A stretch of DNA of 64,000 bases from Brachionus manjavacas (lineage: Eukaryota > Rotifera > Eurotatoria > Ploima > Brachionidae), in the NCBI GenBank assembly GCA_019054805.1, contig JAHQIY010000033.1, forward strand, positions 310,001 to 374,000, in the 5' to 3' direction. Position numbers and translations under genes: made by a program. The notes under the pieces are model-generated. The model had not been told where the DNA came from. It did no database searches and saw only the letters and a list, made by a program, of their open reading frames with translations. This document shows, piece after piece, positions 1-11,967 of the stretch (position 1 is the first letter of the stretch; every line of letters begins with the position of its first letter).

Positions 1-203
1 ATTAAATGGTTTGAGGCTATTCTTATACTGAATAGAATGCCTTCTCGTTGAACTATGAAAAAAAATATGACTCTATGCGATACAGTATAAAGAGTCAATT
101 TTGGACTCATTGAAAAAAAAGATATTAAGATTTTTTCATTTTTTTTTCCCTAAAATTAACAATGGCTTTTATTTTAATTACTTAATCTAATTTAATTTAT
201 TAG

Positions 204-1027
204 CACGAGCGGATTCCAATGCATAACAATAAACACAAAGTCTGATTATGTTTTAGAGATCAAATTGGGTAAAATAAGCCATGATAATCGCATGTTAGAT
301 TGTTCTAGTGAAAAGTCTTTTAGTCAGGATTTTGCTTATGGTAATGTTGAAAAAAAATTAAGAAAATTAATCTAAAATGTTGCTCTAAGTTGATACAAAC
401 TATGGAGTAAAATGTCCATTAAAAAGTGGAATGTATAAACGAATTAGCTCTAGAACAATCAACCAGAGATCTTCGGCGCCAATCCAACAACAACTAAGTA
501 TCAATAAACAAGAACCTTGTAGATTTTTAACTCAAAGTCAAAGCCTTCAAGTCGGCTGCGTCAGTCACGAACAGTATTCTCTAAGGACAAAGCTATGCTA
601 TCCGAATAATCAAGAGAATCAAGATTTTTCTACACCCGATACTTTTGCAGCAAAAACGACAGCTTCCTATACTCAAATAGAAAGTGAAATTAATTTAGTT
701 TGTCTGGCTTACTGGCAACAAGACGGCAACAATGTAGTTGTTAGCCGCACAATGTCAAATGAAATCCTATGCTCAATTTGGTCGTTTTCAGATGACAAGA
801 ACATTTTAAAGCTTCTCGAAATCGACTCGACTTGTAATTATAATAAAAAATCCTATCCGCGTGTAAATTATGAGTTCTTTTTTGTTGACACTTGTCAAAG
901 CGAGACGTCCCAATTTAAGTCTTTTATAAAAAGTTATATACAAAATACCACATCTCCAAAAATAGCTTTGGCCAAGCTGTCCACGTTAGCAAATGCGTTT
1001 GTCATGATGTTAATGTTCATAGTCTAA
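204..1027 (+). CDS. 3' exons of an unrecognised secreted or membrane-anchored protein (partial)
   Basis: Two exons are visible, 204-340 and 390-1027. They are joined by a 49-bp GT-AG intron with matching phase (G+TT makes Val). The 5' exons probably lie left of the window; I could not place any in bases 1-200. The protein has spaced cysteines and a CPLKSG motif. A second block reads CLAYWQQDGNN and is followed by ILCSIW. The C-terminus is hydrophobic (LANAFVMMLMFIV), which suggests a GPI signal or a terminal membrane helix. The Cys/Trp pattern loosely resembles the uncharacterised invertebrate DUF7042-7045 secreted domains, but that is memory-based and weak. An AATAAA at about 1215 could be the poly(A) signal. 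An ATG at 431 exists, but the frame is open upstream to the acceptor, so it is not taken as the start. Confidence 0.6.
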
Positions 1028-3621
1028 AATTTAGATCAGCCTTAGTGGTCTTGTTAAATTTCGATCGATAATTCTCGGTGACTCTACAGAATTATCTGAC
1101 CCTCTCTTTAAGAAAGACCCAAATTTAAAACAGATTACCTAAGGAATATTTAGGGTATTTTATTTTGTCTGTAAATACAATTGAATGTAATTTTTCTCGT
1201 CTCTTAATTATTTAAATAAAATTATGTAAATTGTTTAATATTAATTAATAAAGTTTTTTCAAAATTTTTATTTGTTTGATTATGCCATTTTCAAAAATAT
1301 TGAATCCTAACTGAAACAAAATATAACGAGAAAACTTAATCAAATCATTCTCAAGAAGCATGTAGCATTTTTTTTTCAGCGAACAAACTATGTATATACA
1401 ATTAATTAAATCATAAAGTTTTGTTGGAAAAAATTTTCGTTGCGTAAATTTTGTCATTTGCTTGGACTCAGTTTATATTTTAAAGAAAACTTTTCTTATT
1501 TAATTAAATTGAAGTTTATCTTTTCTTTTTTGTTACACAAAACAAATTCTTTAATTCAAAAAAAAACTTGAGCAATAATTATTTAATTATAGATAAAGTT
1601 TATGATTATCATTAATCTAATTGACTAAGTCAAATATCCGAAAACATTTATAATTAACTTAGCTGTAGAATTAGAATTTGAAAAAATTGTAATAAAGCAT
1701 AAAAAATGACTAAAGAAATAAGCCAAAAACATATATTTTAATAAATAATAACAAAACGACAAGTTGACAGTGTGCTTTGATCGTGGGCATTACTAATAAG
1801 TTTTTTGTTCAGTCAAAAACTAAAAAAAAATTAATCTTTCAAATTTAAGCTAATTTTTTGACTCTTTAAAAGAGAAAAAAGTCCAAAAATAAATCTTTAC
1901 ATATTTTTACATTAAAAATAACGCGGTTCATTTTACTAAAAGCTTTTATAGATTTAATAGTTAGTTTAACTTAATAGCTTAAATACTAATTATGTACGAG
2001 TGAGTTTACTTTTTTAATCATTGCCTCTAATCGCTGGAATAAAAAGAAAGGCTCGGATGCTTTCTGAGTTGCCCGAGGCCATTTTGTTTAATTTAATGCT
2101 GTGGATTTTCGTTGCCAGCTAATAGAGCTGTTAATTTACAACTTTGTTACAGACTTAAGACTTTGATTTGTTTTGATTTTCGACATATTTTGTAATCTTT
2201 TTGACACTTGTTATTAAATTGTAATTTAATATTCTATTTTCAACATTTTTTGAATTATGTTGTAACAAGTTAAAGATAAACACAAAGCACTTTCATAATT
2301 ATTAGCTAATCTTGAAATCGAAATTTACAAAAACAAAAATAGAAAATTTTTAATTAAGACTTATTCTTTCAAAATAATAGTTTGTGTATTAGTTTGAATT
2401 TCTGAATTCGAGTAGATGAAAATAATTTTTTAATAAGATTATTAATTATTTTTTGACACGTTTGTTAAATATCAATTTACAATTTTCGATAATGCCAAAG
2501 ATTTTTCCAACTCAAAAAAGAAAAAACAACTTTTACATTGAAAGCTTGTTTTTTTTTGTTAAATATCACATTCTATTAAATTTTAAAGAATTATATTTTA
2601 ACTTTTATCTTAGAAAATTTTCAGTTTTTAAATGATTTAAAAGATTGCAATTTTAATATTTTTTGATTTATTTATTCCTAATTTTAAAAATGCCAAAAAA
2701 TGTTTATCATCACATCAATGCAGCGCTTGATTTATATTTTATTTAAAAATGCATTATCTTTATTTATATCTCTTTCTTTTTTATTTAGATCAGTAGTTTT
2801 CTCGTTATGTCAAAATATCAATAAAAAATCTAATCAAATATTTTCAAACATAATAAAGTTGATCCTTTTTGTCTTGATAGATTTTTGGCTTATCGCAAAT
2901 CTTATTAGTAATACTCTTAAGCTAGAAATATCGGCAGTTATTACATTATTTTTAGAATATAGAAATTTCTATGTAAAACGTTAATCAACAATCTTACAGA
3001 ATTAAGATAGAAATCTGTAAAAAAATGATTATTTAGATTTCAGCAATTAGTTGGCAAAAAATTCCATCCTCAAATAAAAATGATGATTCATTGAGGAATT
3101 CTATGGACCTGTTTTTTTAAATCAGTCAAGTCATCTGTATTCCTAGAAAGATAGCAATGAAATTTTTTTTTAAATTAATTTTTTTAAAATTTTTTATCAA
3201 AAAAAAATACTTTAAAAATTGTAAATCCACTTTTTTTGCTGAAAAAACCTTCAAGCAGTTGATCTAGCGGCCATTTTTTGTAAATAAATAATTAAACAAA
3301 ATGTTAAGGATTTGAAGCGATTAATTGAAAAAGAAGAAAAATTGAATGCCTGCATTGAGGTAAGACTAGCGGTGACTGTTGCCTAAGCGAGTTCCGAGCA
3401 ACATTTGAAAGCATTTCGGCAGCTTAAAGATTATTCAGTTACTTTTAGTTGGGCTATTGGGGAATAAAAGGGTATTTAAAAAAATAAAGATTCTGTTTTA
3501 ATAAATATATTTTAAGTACTATTTTATTAGTTTGAAAATAAATTTAATTTAAAGTCATTATGAAAAACTATTTAATTCTTTAATTACAATTTTCTAGAGA
3601 TGATTGAATTAGATTTTGAAA
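1028..3621. other. intergenic, A/T-rich, no gene supported
   Basis: Both strands are dominated by A/T runs. The open frames at 2453-2635 and 2700-2984 encode only Phe/Leu/Ile/Lys-rich low-complexity peptides. A small GC-richer patch at 2030-2130 and another at 3300-3480 are short and have no convincing exon structure. Confidence 0.5.
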
Positions 3622-4365
3622 ATGTTTGAAATTTTCTCTTGTCTAATCGCTAGTAGTTTATGTGAACCAAAACTAAAACATTTTTTAAAACAAGTTAAAA
3701 GTATGAGCAAAAAAAAATCCACTAGCGACCAAAGCAAAGCAGAAATCGACATAAAAAAAGAAATCGCTTTGAGTATTCTGAACATTGGCGAAATTCTGAC
3801 CAAAACCATCGACTATTATTCTCTCACAGATAGAAAAGAAGATTTAAACGAATTTGTAGAGATTTGTAACCAGCAGGCTTTGAGAGAAAAAAAAAATAAC
3901 GAGAGAACATATGATGAACGGCACATTAAGTCCGACTTAGGCGACATTAGACTGCAGGACGATGAAAATTTTCCCAATTCAGACAAAAGTCTTGTAAACT
4001 CAATTGAAAAGCAAAAATCTCAGAAATCATTTGTTGCTAAAAATTCGGATAAAAAATCCAACTACAGTTTAAATCATTTGATTCAAGATGTAGACAAAAA
4101 AATCAAAATTCTCAATGGTATTTTTAGTTCGAATGATTACAATAATCTAAGCGATGAAAGTTCGATTGAGCAAAGCGAAAAGAATGCATCGAATTGTTCC
4201 ATTAGTCAAATGAAATCGCTTCCAAATAGCGACACTTTCACTTACCTTTATGAAAGTATGGATCTATTTGAAGAAATGAAACAATTGAATGAAATAATGA
4301 ACGATTTGAATCTCATAATTGACAAAAACGAACACAAAGGCTTGAACTATGGAACTTTTGTTTAA
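3622..4365 (+). CDS. unrecognised coiled-coil/acidic protein
   Basis: Single open frame of 247 codons from the ATG at 3622, with a second in-frame ATG at 3703. Base composition is clearly richer in G/C than the flanks and codon use looks coding. The protein is hydrophilic and rich in Lys, Asp, Ser and Asn. It has a helical stretch near residues 30-70 (IDIKKEIALSILNIGEIL) and a C-terminal acidic helical segment with Met/Leu/Glu spacing (LFEEMKQLNEIMNDLNL). I see no signal peptide, membrane helix or catalytic motif. AATAAA lies at 4408-4413, about 40 bp after the stop, which supports a real 3' end. Extra 5' exons are possible. Function is unknown; an intracellular scaffold or lineage-specific protein is plausible. 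Confidence 0.55.
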   Translation: MFEIFSCLIASSLCEPKLKHFLKQVKSMSKKKSTSDQSKAEIDIKKEIALSILNIGEILTKTIDYYSLTDRKEDLNEFVEICNQQALREKKNNERTYDERHIKSDLGDIRLQDDENFPNSDKSLVNSIEKQKSQKSFVAKNSDKKSNYSLNHLIQDVDKKIKILNGIFSSNDYNNLSDESSIEQSEKNASNCSISQMKSLPNSDTFTYLYESMDLFEEMKQLNEIMNDLNLIIDKNEHKGLNYGTFV

Positions 4366-4599
4366 TTTTTTAGATTGTTGCTAGAAAAAGAAAAAATCTC
4401 TTTATTTAATAAAGTTGTAAATATTGTATTCAAATTAATTTTCTCAATTGTTTTTCAAATGGCAATTTTTTTCAGAATAAATAATTTTTAAATTCATAAA
4501 TTAAATAAATTAAATTTTGTAAAAAAAAAATTTATTCAATTAATTCCGCAATTCTAAAGCTAACTAAAATAAAATTAGAAAAAAATATTGAACTCAATT

Positions 4600-5379
4600 T
4601 TAGTGAAAAGACAGCTGAGTGACATTATTTGTTGTAGTAAATTGAACTAGACTGCCATTTAGAGGTCTATCATTTGGGCTTTCAATCCATTTCTCAAACA
4701 ACTCTGCAACGTAGCTTAAAGGAGTCCACGAGCTGAAATCTGCCTTGGACATCCACTTTCGATTCATTGGTGTATCCAAAGTAACCGGTAAAATGGCTGC
4801 CACAAACGAGTTTGCTGGTAGGCCTCCTTTAGAATCAGCCAAGCTTTTGGTCAATTGATGTATCGCTGCTTTGGCCATACCATACCCAATCATGCCTGGA
4901 GTAGAGGCATTGTCTAATGCTGCTGCAGCGCCTGGAAGAGTCAGCACACCATTTTCATTCAAATATTTAGCAGCCAACGAGGCCGATATCAAAGAAGACC
5001 ACACGCTTTGTTTCCACATTAGATCACTGTTGCTCAAAAATTGATTTGAAGCGCTATTGCCTCCAGCCCAACCACCGGCTACATTTAAAATAGCATCTAA
5101 TTTACCATCGGTGTTCAAAATTGGCTTAAGATTTTCATCAATTTTTTTCTCTTGGTCAATCATTGAAAGTGTTGGATCAACTATTATATTCGCATTTGCT
5201 TCATGATTTTCTTTAAGATCCACACAAACTACCCACTGAATGTAAAAGGAATATAAAAAAAATTTTTGTTAACAATTTGAATTACTCACGTAATTTTTAG
5301 TTTTCAAATGGTTGACCAATTGATTTCCTAAGGCTCCATTTCCGCCATAAACAAGAATTTTTTTCAAAGGGATTGACAT
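4600..5379 (-). CDS. QDPR: dihydropteridine reductase (quinoid), two exons
   Basis: Exons are 5290-5379 and 4600-5235 (stop included), with a 54-bp GTGAGT...CAG intron in phase 0. The product is 241 aa, against 244 aa in human QDPR. It is a short-chain dehydrogenase/reductase fold. The glycine-rich NAD(P)H loop VYGGNGALG sits at residues 10-18. NVAGGWAGG lies near 81-89, and the YxxxK catalytic pair is at Tyr148 and Lys152 (GYGMAKAAI). The enzyme reduces quinonoid dihydrobiopterin to tetrahydrobiopterin in the cytosol, recycling the cofactor of the aromatic amino-acid hydroxylases. The start is the first ATG after an A/T-rich leader. No key residue is missing, so it should be functional. Confidence 0.95.
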
Positions 5380-8300
5380 TTTCAAGATTAGAATTCTAAA
5401 ATTTTTGAGAATATTTTTAGATTTTTTTATTTAATATAAGACGACGAGTCATCATATGTTGTTTCTTAATTTTATCCAGAACTTTCAGAGTATAATTCTA
5501 GTTTTATATTTTTTTAAAATTATGTCGCACTCAAACTTCAATGTGTGTGTGTGCACATGATAGAAAAATAGAACCATAGAATAGCATCTAGATTTGATGA
5601 ACAAGATTTAATTTTTTTGTCAGCTTTTGAATTAATGCGAATAATATGATTATTTTTTCAATAGTCATCCCATTGTAACAAAGACTTCTAGGTTGTTGAC
5701 TTCAGAGCTTAGAGAAACAAAGATTATCACAATAAATTGTCTTTTATTCTTTCACTATAATTTAAATTGGAAAACTGGAATATGATTTTTTAAAAATGTA
5801 TTTTTGCTATTATTGTAAGCTAATTTTAGATTATTTCGTAATTGAAAATCGATAAATCCAAGATAGTGTTTAATCATTTTTTAGGTAAATTTACCAAAGC
5901 TTTCCGAAATCAACTACAACTTCTATTAAGAAATTAACGTAAAACTATTAAAAGCCTTTAAAAACGACCCCTAGCTAAAAAATAATTTTACAATTTTTTA
6001 CCTAAATTCAAGTAAAAAAACCCAAAAAATGATAAATTCCAAAGACCAAATCATTCCGGAGCTAAATTGAATTTAGTTCCCATAAGTTTAATTAATTAAA
6101 AAGATTTTCTAAATTTTTTGATTTATTTAAAAGTGAATTGCTAAAAATAGATTTCCAACATAAATCAAAAATTAAAAAAAAAAATTCCTCTATATAAATT
6201 TACCAGATTTGAGTAAAAGTCATCTGACTTTGAGTCATTTTTCAAGTCTTCAAGAAAAAAAAAAAATTTTTTTAAGATTAAAATTTTGAATCCCATGGAT
6301 TGACAATCAGCTTATTTTTTAATACTAAAATTTCTTTTGTCTACCTTTGTGGCCTTTTGTGTACTTTATCTAAGAAATGTTTTTTTTTAATTTGTTTTAT
6401 TAGCAATGTTAATGAAAACTCATCTCAAAAATTTCAAAAACCTAAACCACTGTTTTCAAAAACTATCAAACTTCAAGACCCTCTAGTCAAAAATCTTCCA
6501 TGAATCCATGTTTTACATGATTCATAATTTATGAATTTTCTTTTAAAAGATGAGATTTTTGTTGAAAAAACAACTCAAATACTAGCAACTCTATTTAAAA
6601 GACAAATGCAACCAAGTTTTTTGAATACAAATCTGAGAATTGTGTTTAACGATATCACAGAAATATTAATTCACCCTTTTTTAAAAGCTTTCATTCTAAG
6701 CTATAAGATAAACTTTTATTAATGTAAAAATCTAATTTAAAGACTAAAATGGGTAAACTTGACCAAATAAAAATAAAAATTTAAAATTTTATTTTATTTA
6801 ATTTTTTTACAAAAATGTTTTTAAAAATTTTAGAATTAAAAAAAGTAAAAAAAATCATGCCAAAATAATACAAATTAAATTAAATCAACTTAAAATATAT
6901 TTTTACAAAAAAAAACTGTTGATTTTTTCAAAATCTCTTTTAGGAAAAATTTTCACAATGAAAAAAAATACTTGAAATTACAAAGTCACAATTTTTTAGT
7001 TTAGTTTAATTTTTATTTATTAAATAGACCTTAAATTTGATTAATAAGGGTTAGATTTCCGATTTTTTCTTTGAATTTGATAAAATTTTAAATTACTTTT
7101 ATATGAGATCAAACTTTACCATAAATTCAGCAAATTCTTTTTTTAATTTTATATTTTTTGCCTATGAAGCTTAAATCAATAAATAAAAATAATAATAATC
7201 AATCCTGAGGAAACTAAAAACATAACTTATGTTTTTAGTCAGATTTCTTCTTTTGAATTAGTTTTTAAAGTAAATTTGTGCTTTTTTTAAAGATTATGTT
7301 AAAAGTTTATAACACCTACCTATAGATTGGTCTTCTATAATAAATCGAAAATAATGAAGGAATAAAAGGAATTAAAGTTAAAAATACATTTTTCCAATAT
7401 TTTTTAATTTTTTGGCCAAAAGTTTTGCTTATTTTGAATTTTTATTCTTTATTTTAAAAATTAAATTTACAATTTACTAAGATTTGTAGTTTAATTTTAA
7501 TTTAAAATTGAATACACATCATAATTTTTGAAAAATATTTCTATATATTTTTAAAAAGCCTATAAGTTAATTTTTTAATAAATAAATTTTTGATTTTATA
7601 ATCAATTTCAAGGGCTAATTGTGCTTACTTTGCCCATTTTAAAACCATTGTTGCAAATTAAAATATTTCTAAAATTTATTTATTGAAAAATTAATTTATA
7701 TGCTTTTGTGTTGTTTTTTTTTTCATTTGAAATTTAAAAGGTAATGGGTGTTCAGTAATATTCAGTTAATTAGGAATAAATGTATCAAAAAAAAAATTCA
7801 ACTTTTAAAAAAATTTTGGTGATTTACACCCTATGTTGTTTTTTCGTAATCTTGATAATTATTTCGCAATCATAACATAAAATAACTTGTCTTGAAAAAT
7901 CTTAAGTAATTTAAAAAAAAAAGGAGATTAATTTAATGTAAAAAAAACACGGGATTTTTTGGAGTTGTCAAACGTTTTCACGCGTGAACACACTCACGTT
8001 AAAAAGACGTTTTTGATTTACGGATATCTATGAAAAAGATTCGCAGCCTGGATTAAAGTCAAAGGAGATTATTTTAAATCTTATAAAAATTTAATTTGAT
8101 TTTATTCTAAAGCTTATAAAAATTTGATTCAAATTTTTTTGATAATTTATATGACGAAGAAAAAGAGTTAACCAAAAATTATTTGACATGAAAAATTCAA
8201 ACTTCAAAAATTATCATTTTTAAATTTGGATGTCATTATTTAATTCGATCAGCCACTATAAATATATAATATATTATTTAATAAATATATAAATATTTTT

Positions 8301-8460
8301 TCGCTTATAGATAAGCGTCGATATTTATCTATGACAATTTTTTAATGATGAAATTAATGAATCTAATGTAATTTTTGCATGGATAGACAATGAGATCAAA
8401 CTTTTAAAAAATCATTTTCTTAAAAAAACCTTTTATTAATATTTAACTAATATTTTTCTT
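5380..8460. other. gene-poor A/T-rich spacer
   Basis: Homopolymer-rich DNA. Open frames at 6300-6503 and 6531-6722 have Phe/Lys/Asn-rich composition with no splice context or family signal. A palindrome TTCACGCGTGAA near 7980 is the only notable short motif. Confidence 0.5.
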
Positions 8461-8815
8461 ACCTTCAGCATACCCGAATCCCTAAACCAGGGCTCCGCCC
8501 CGGACCCCGTTTAAGTTTTAATAAAATTATTAAAATTATCATTAATCACAGAAACAGGGCCAAATAAAATAATATTCTGAAAAAGTACAAAAAGTACAGA
8601 AAGTACAAAAAGGAACAGGGCCAAATAAAATAATATTCTGAAAAAGTACAAAAAGTACAGAAAGGATTTTTATTCTTAAATATTTTCATTGTCTATACCT
8701 CAATTTTTGGGGTTAAATCAGTAATGTTTTGGTACCGCTATTTTAATTACTCATCTAAATTAGAAGCGGGTGCAGTCAATAGGGGTCCGGGGCAGAGTCC
8801 TGGTTCAGGGTCTTT
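8461..8815. mobile_element. foldback/MITE-like element with GC-rich inverted ends
   Basis: A GC-rich arm at 8478-8508 (core CCGCCCCGGACCCC) is repeated in inverted orientation at 8781-8811. The two match at about 26 of 31 positions. Between them lie two near-identical tandem copies of a 53-bp unit, at 8551-8603 and 8612-8664, starting about 61 bp apart. Local GC is far above the surroundings. No coding capacity is seen. The layout suits a non-autonomous foldback or MITE; the family is not recognised and target duplications are not clear. Confidence 0.5.
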
Positions 8816-10071
8816 TTAATAAATAAGTCTTAACTCTAAAGGGTTTATTTTTATTAAAATTAGTGGTGAGGAAAATTATGGACCTTTAAAATTTTCAAAC
8901 AGAACTAAAAGATTTTTTAAATCTAAATAAAATTTTTCTGTATTTAATTTTAAATTTGTAAAAATTCAAATGGGTTTAATTATCTTTATTTATGATGTTA
9001 TGAAGAATTATTATAATATTTTCATTTAAAAAAATGCAAATCTTTATTTGAATTAGTATTTTCAAATAGACTTTATTCTTTGTTCTAAATTTTTTATCTA
9101 TTCAAACTCTTAAGAAAAAAAACTTATTTTATCCATAAAATTATGCAATAAACTAATTTTAAAAAAAATACATTTATTAAATCAAAATAAAGGGATTTCG
9201 TAATATCAAACACTTTTCTTTTTTTGTTTAATTTCGGTTCGCCCTCTGAATCAAATAATTTAATTACTAATGAGACTAATGCTTAAAGAATATGTTCATA
9301 AAAACAAATAAAAGGGTTTTTTTCGATTTTTTGAAAGACTTGAAACTAGGCAAAGGAAAATTTTTACACAAAATTTAATAAATAAATTTTCAGTAAGAAT
9401 GCACAGTTGGCAAAGCAATTTTAACAGTGATAAAGCCTGCAAAGTTTAATGTTTTAGTTATAAAATTAGAACTCTTATAAAAATGCTTATCTTAAAGTTT
9501 GGATGTCAATAGAAATAAAATTTTCCTTTCAATTTCCTTATATCATATCTTTGATATTCCTTAATCAATTTACAGTCTCATTTGTTTTATTTGCTAAATA
9601 ATGTCGAATGAATGTTGCTATTTATCTAATCTTTGAATAAAAGAAATTTATCAAAACTTTATTTTTAAAATCTTTTAAAAACGTTTTATTCGGTAAATAT
9701 CTAAAGAAAAAAAGTGCAAAATCCATTATAAAAGAGTCAATTGGTATTTTTGAAGATCGTTTAATTGACTTTAAAAATACACAAAATAAGAAAATGAGCC
9801 ATTGTTTACTTTGATGGAATTAATAGCTTTTAAAAAGTCGCATAAAAAATTTAGAAAAGTACAAAATTTAATGGAAGAGCAATTTAACTCAATTGTTTTT
9901 TTGTTGTACAAAAATTTTTTAAAAATTGTAAAAAATGTCTGAAAAAAAATGTTCTAAGAAATCAGAGTTGGTCGGATAAAAATTGCTTTTTTTATTTTTG
10001 GATCTTATTTTAGAAAATGTGATGTAGAAAAAAAAGGGCTAATGCTTTTTCACTATTTACAATTGAGCGTG
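8816..10071. other. intergenic, nothing recognised
   Basis: A/T-rich sequence with no supported exon on either strand. Confidence 0.45.
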
Positions 10072-10824
10072 TCAATTACCATTAGGTAATTTAGCATTTT
10101 GCAAAAGCATTTTAATTAAGTTATTGTTCATCTCGGCATAGTCATCAAGGACGCGACTTGGTGTCGTTCCGTAATCAGCATCGTTTGAGTTCTCTTCACT
10201 TGAAATTGTGTTTGTTGAGCCAGTACTTGAAATTGACGATCGCTTTGCCCAATTAGTCTCTTCTCTTAGAGTTCCATCTTGGTTGATAGTCACGTTAATG
10301 TAAGAGTTCTCTAAGTCTTCCATTTCGCTACCTTTGCCAGGTAGCTTTATTTGGAGTGCCTCATTGAAGCAGTAGTCGCTGAATGCGTGAGCCAAATTTT
10401 GTAGCGAATTCTCGCGACTAATTCCGCAGGCACTATTTTTTGATTCCAGTGAGTTCAATTTTGACTCGATGTTCGCAAAGTCAATGTTCAGTTCTTTGGA
10501 AATTTGCTTTAAAAAATTCAAGTTTAAATCACAGTCTTTGAGCTTTTCTTGCACTAATTTGATAACACTGTTTGTGTTGGTAATATCCTTTTAGTTTAGA
10601 AAGGCGTTAATCAGGTTATAATTCTGAAAATTATGTTCGAATTTTTGCAAAACAGATTGATCTATGCTTATCAGCACAGACCTATTTTTCTGTTTCACTT
10701 CTTCGCTTCAAAAATTTATTTTAAAGATTCAATTTTAAATTTTAAGAAATTTTCAAGTAAAAAAAAGAACCTTTTTGACATTTTCTTGAAAGAGCTTCAT
10801 CATTTGAATGGTGTTTTGGTCCAT
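10072..10824 (-). CDS. unrecognised small coiled-coil protein, two exons
   Basis: Exon 1 is 10771-10824, opening MDQNTIQMMKLFQENVKK. Exon 2 is 10072-10587. They are joined in phase 0 by a 183-bp intron with donor GTTCTT and acceptor AAAAG. The product is 189 aa. The N-terminal 75 residues form an amphipathic helical region (LVQEKLKDCDLNLNFLKQ). A Ser/Thr/Asn-rich low-complexity stretch (SSISSTGSTNTISSEE) follows, and then a short C-terminal helix. No signal peptide, membrane segment or enzyme motif is visible. Codon use is clearly coding. It could be a small subunit of a coiled-coil complex, but I cannot assign a family. The weak donor makes exon 1 less certain than exon 2. Confidence 0.6.
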
Positions 10825-11967
10825 GACGGATTGGATTTAAATGTTGTTAATTTAAACTGGTACAAAAATGGTTTAAAATGCTTTTCAAATTTAGATAGAG
10901 TACGGACTCGGCTACAGATTACTATCTCTTAAGCTAATAACGGGGATTGCTCCAAATGAAACCACACACAATTAATGCTTTCTAATTCACAGTTTATATA
11001 ATGAGAGAAACTGTTAATAAACGGGTGTTGACATACACAGATTTCTAGTTTAGTGTCTTCAATGAGTTGAAAAAAATAGCGAGAAAAGCTTGCAAGAGAG
11101 AGCTCGATGTGTTGTAGAGATCAAGTCAAGCTTGCAAGATAGACACGGTCTCTGTACTTCAATTGATTCAAGAAGGAGAAGTTTTCTAATCCTTGAAATC
11201 TTTGATTGTTCAAATATATTTATTTCTTTATCAAAAGCACATGGTAGATTATTTTTTTTGACTGTGTAAGCAACTAAATTGAATTTTGCAATTGCAAGTC
11301 TGCTTTTTCATTTAACGTGATAAAGCAGAATTTTTACTATAGAATAATTTTAGCAAATTATAATTCAACTTTAAATCTAATTTATTCATTTTTTGATAAA
11401 AAAACAACAACATTCTCTTGAATGAAATTTGAAGAAAATTGAGTTGAACTTTAGCACTCAGCGGCTCTTGATTATGCTAATCAAACTCAAGCTCCTCGAG
11501 TCTTTTTCACCATTCCGGTATTATAATTTGGATGCATTTTTGGAGAAAGCTTTCAAATGTGCTTAGACTTTGCTCTTTTCAAAAAAATAAAGATAATTCA
11601 TAAATTGTACTTAATTTATATCTCCAAGCTTCAAACAATGCTATTAAATCGCACAATGATTTTCTTTCTTTTTTTTTTATTTATCAAATGTTTTTATAAT
11701 TCATCATCAAATATTACTAATAAAAAATTTACCATGTATTTTTCTATTTGTCAATGTGTATCAGATGCAAATTTTTCGAATTTTTTTCTATAACATCTTA
11801 CCTTAAAAATGCAATATATATTCGAGAATTATTTTCATGTTGTTGTGGAAATGGTTATGGTTTTTATTTTATTTCTAAGAATCATTAACATTTTTATATT
11901 TTAATTTTCCAATTTAGTAAACCAAAATCTAAAGAAATTTTGTTTCACAGGGTTCATTTTATTCACA
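10825..11967. other. intergenic region upstream of ELOVL copy 1
   Basis: Between two divergently transcribed genes, so it should hold both promoters. A GC-richer patch at 11035-11165 contains GCTTGCAAGA twice, at about 11086 and 11130. No exon is supported; the frame at 11557-11793 is low complexity. Confidence 0.4.

Noticed and set aside
2700..2984. Hydrophobic open frame resembling a membrane protein
   Set aside because: T-rich DNA always yields Phe/Leu/Ile runs; no splice context, conserved motif or GC rise.
3300..3380. Possible upstream coiled-coil exon ending in a GTAAGA donor
   Set aside because: No acceptor upstream before an in-frame stop and no clear joining phase to the gene at 3622.
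10633..10932. Plus-strand open frame of 99 codons
   Set aside because: It overlaps exon 1 and the intron of the minus-strand coiled-coil gene, which has better codon use and splice support.
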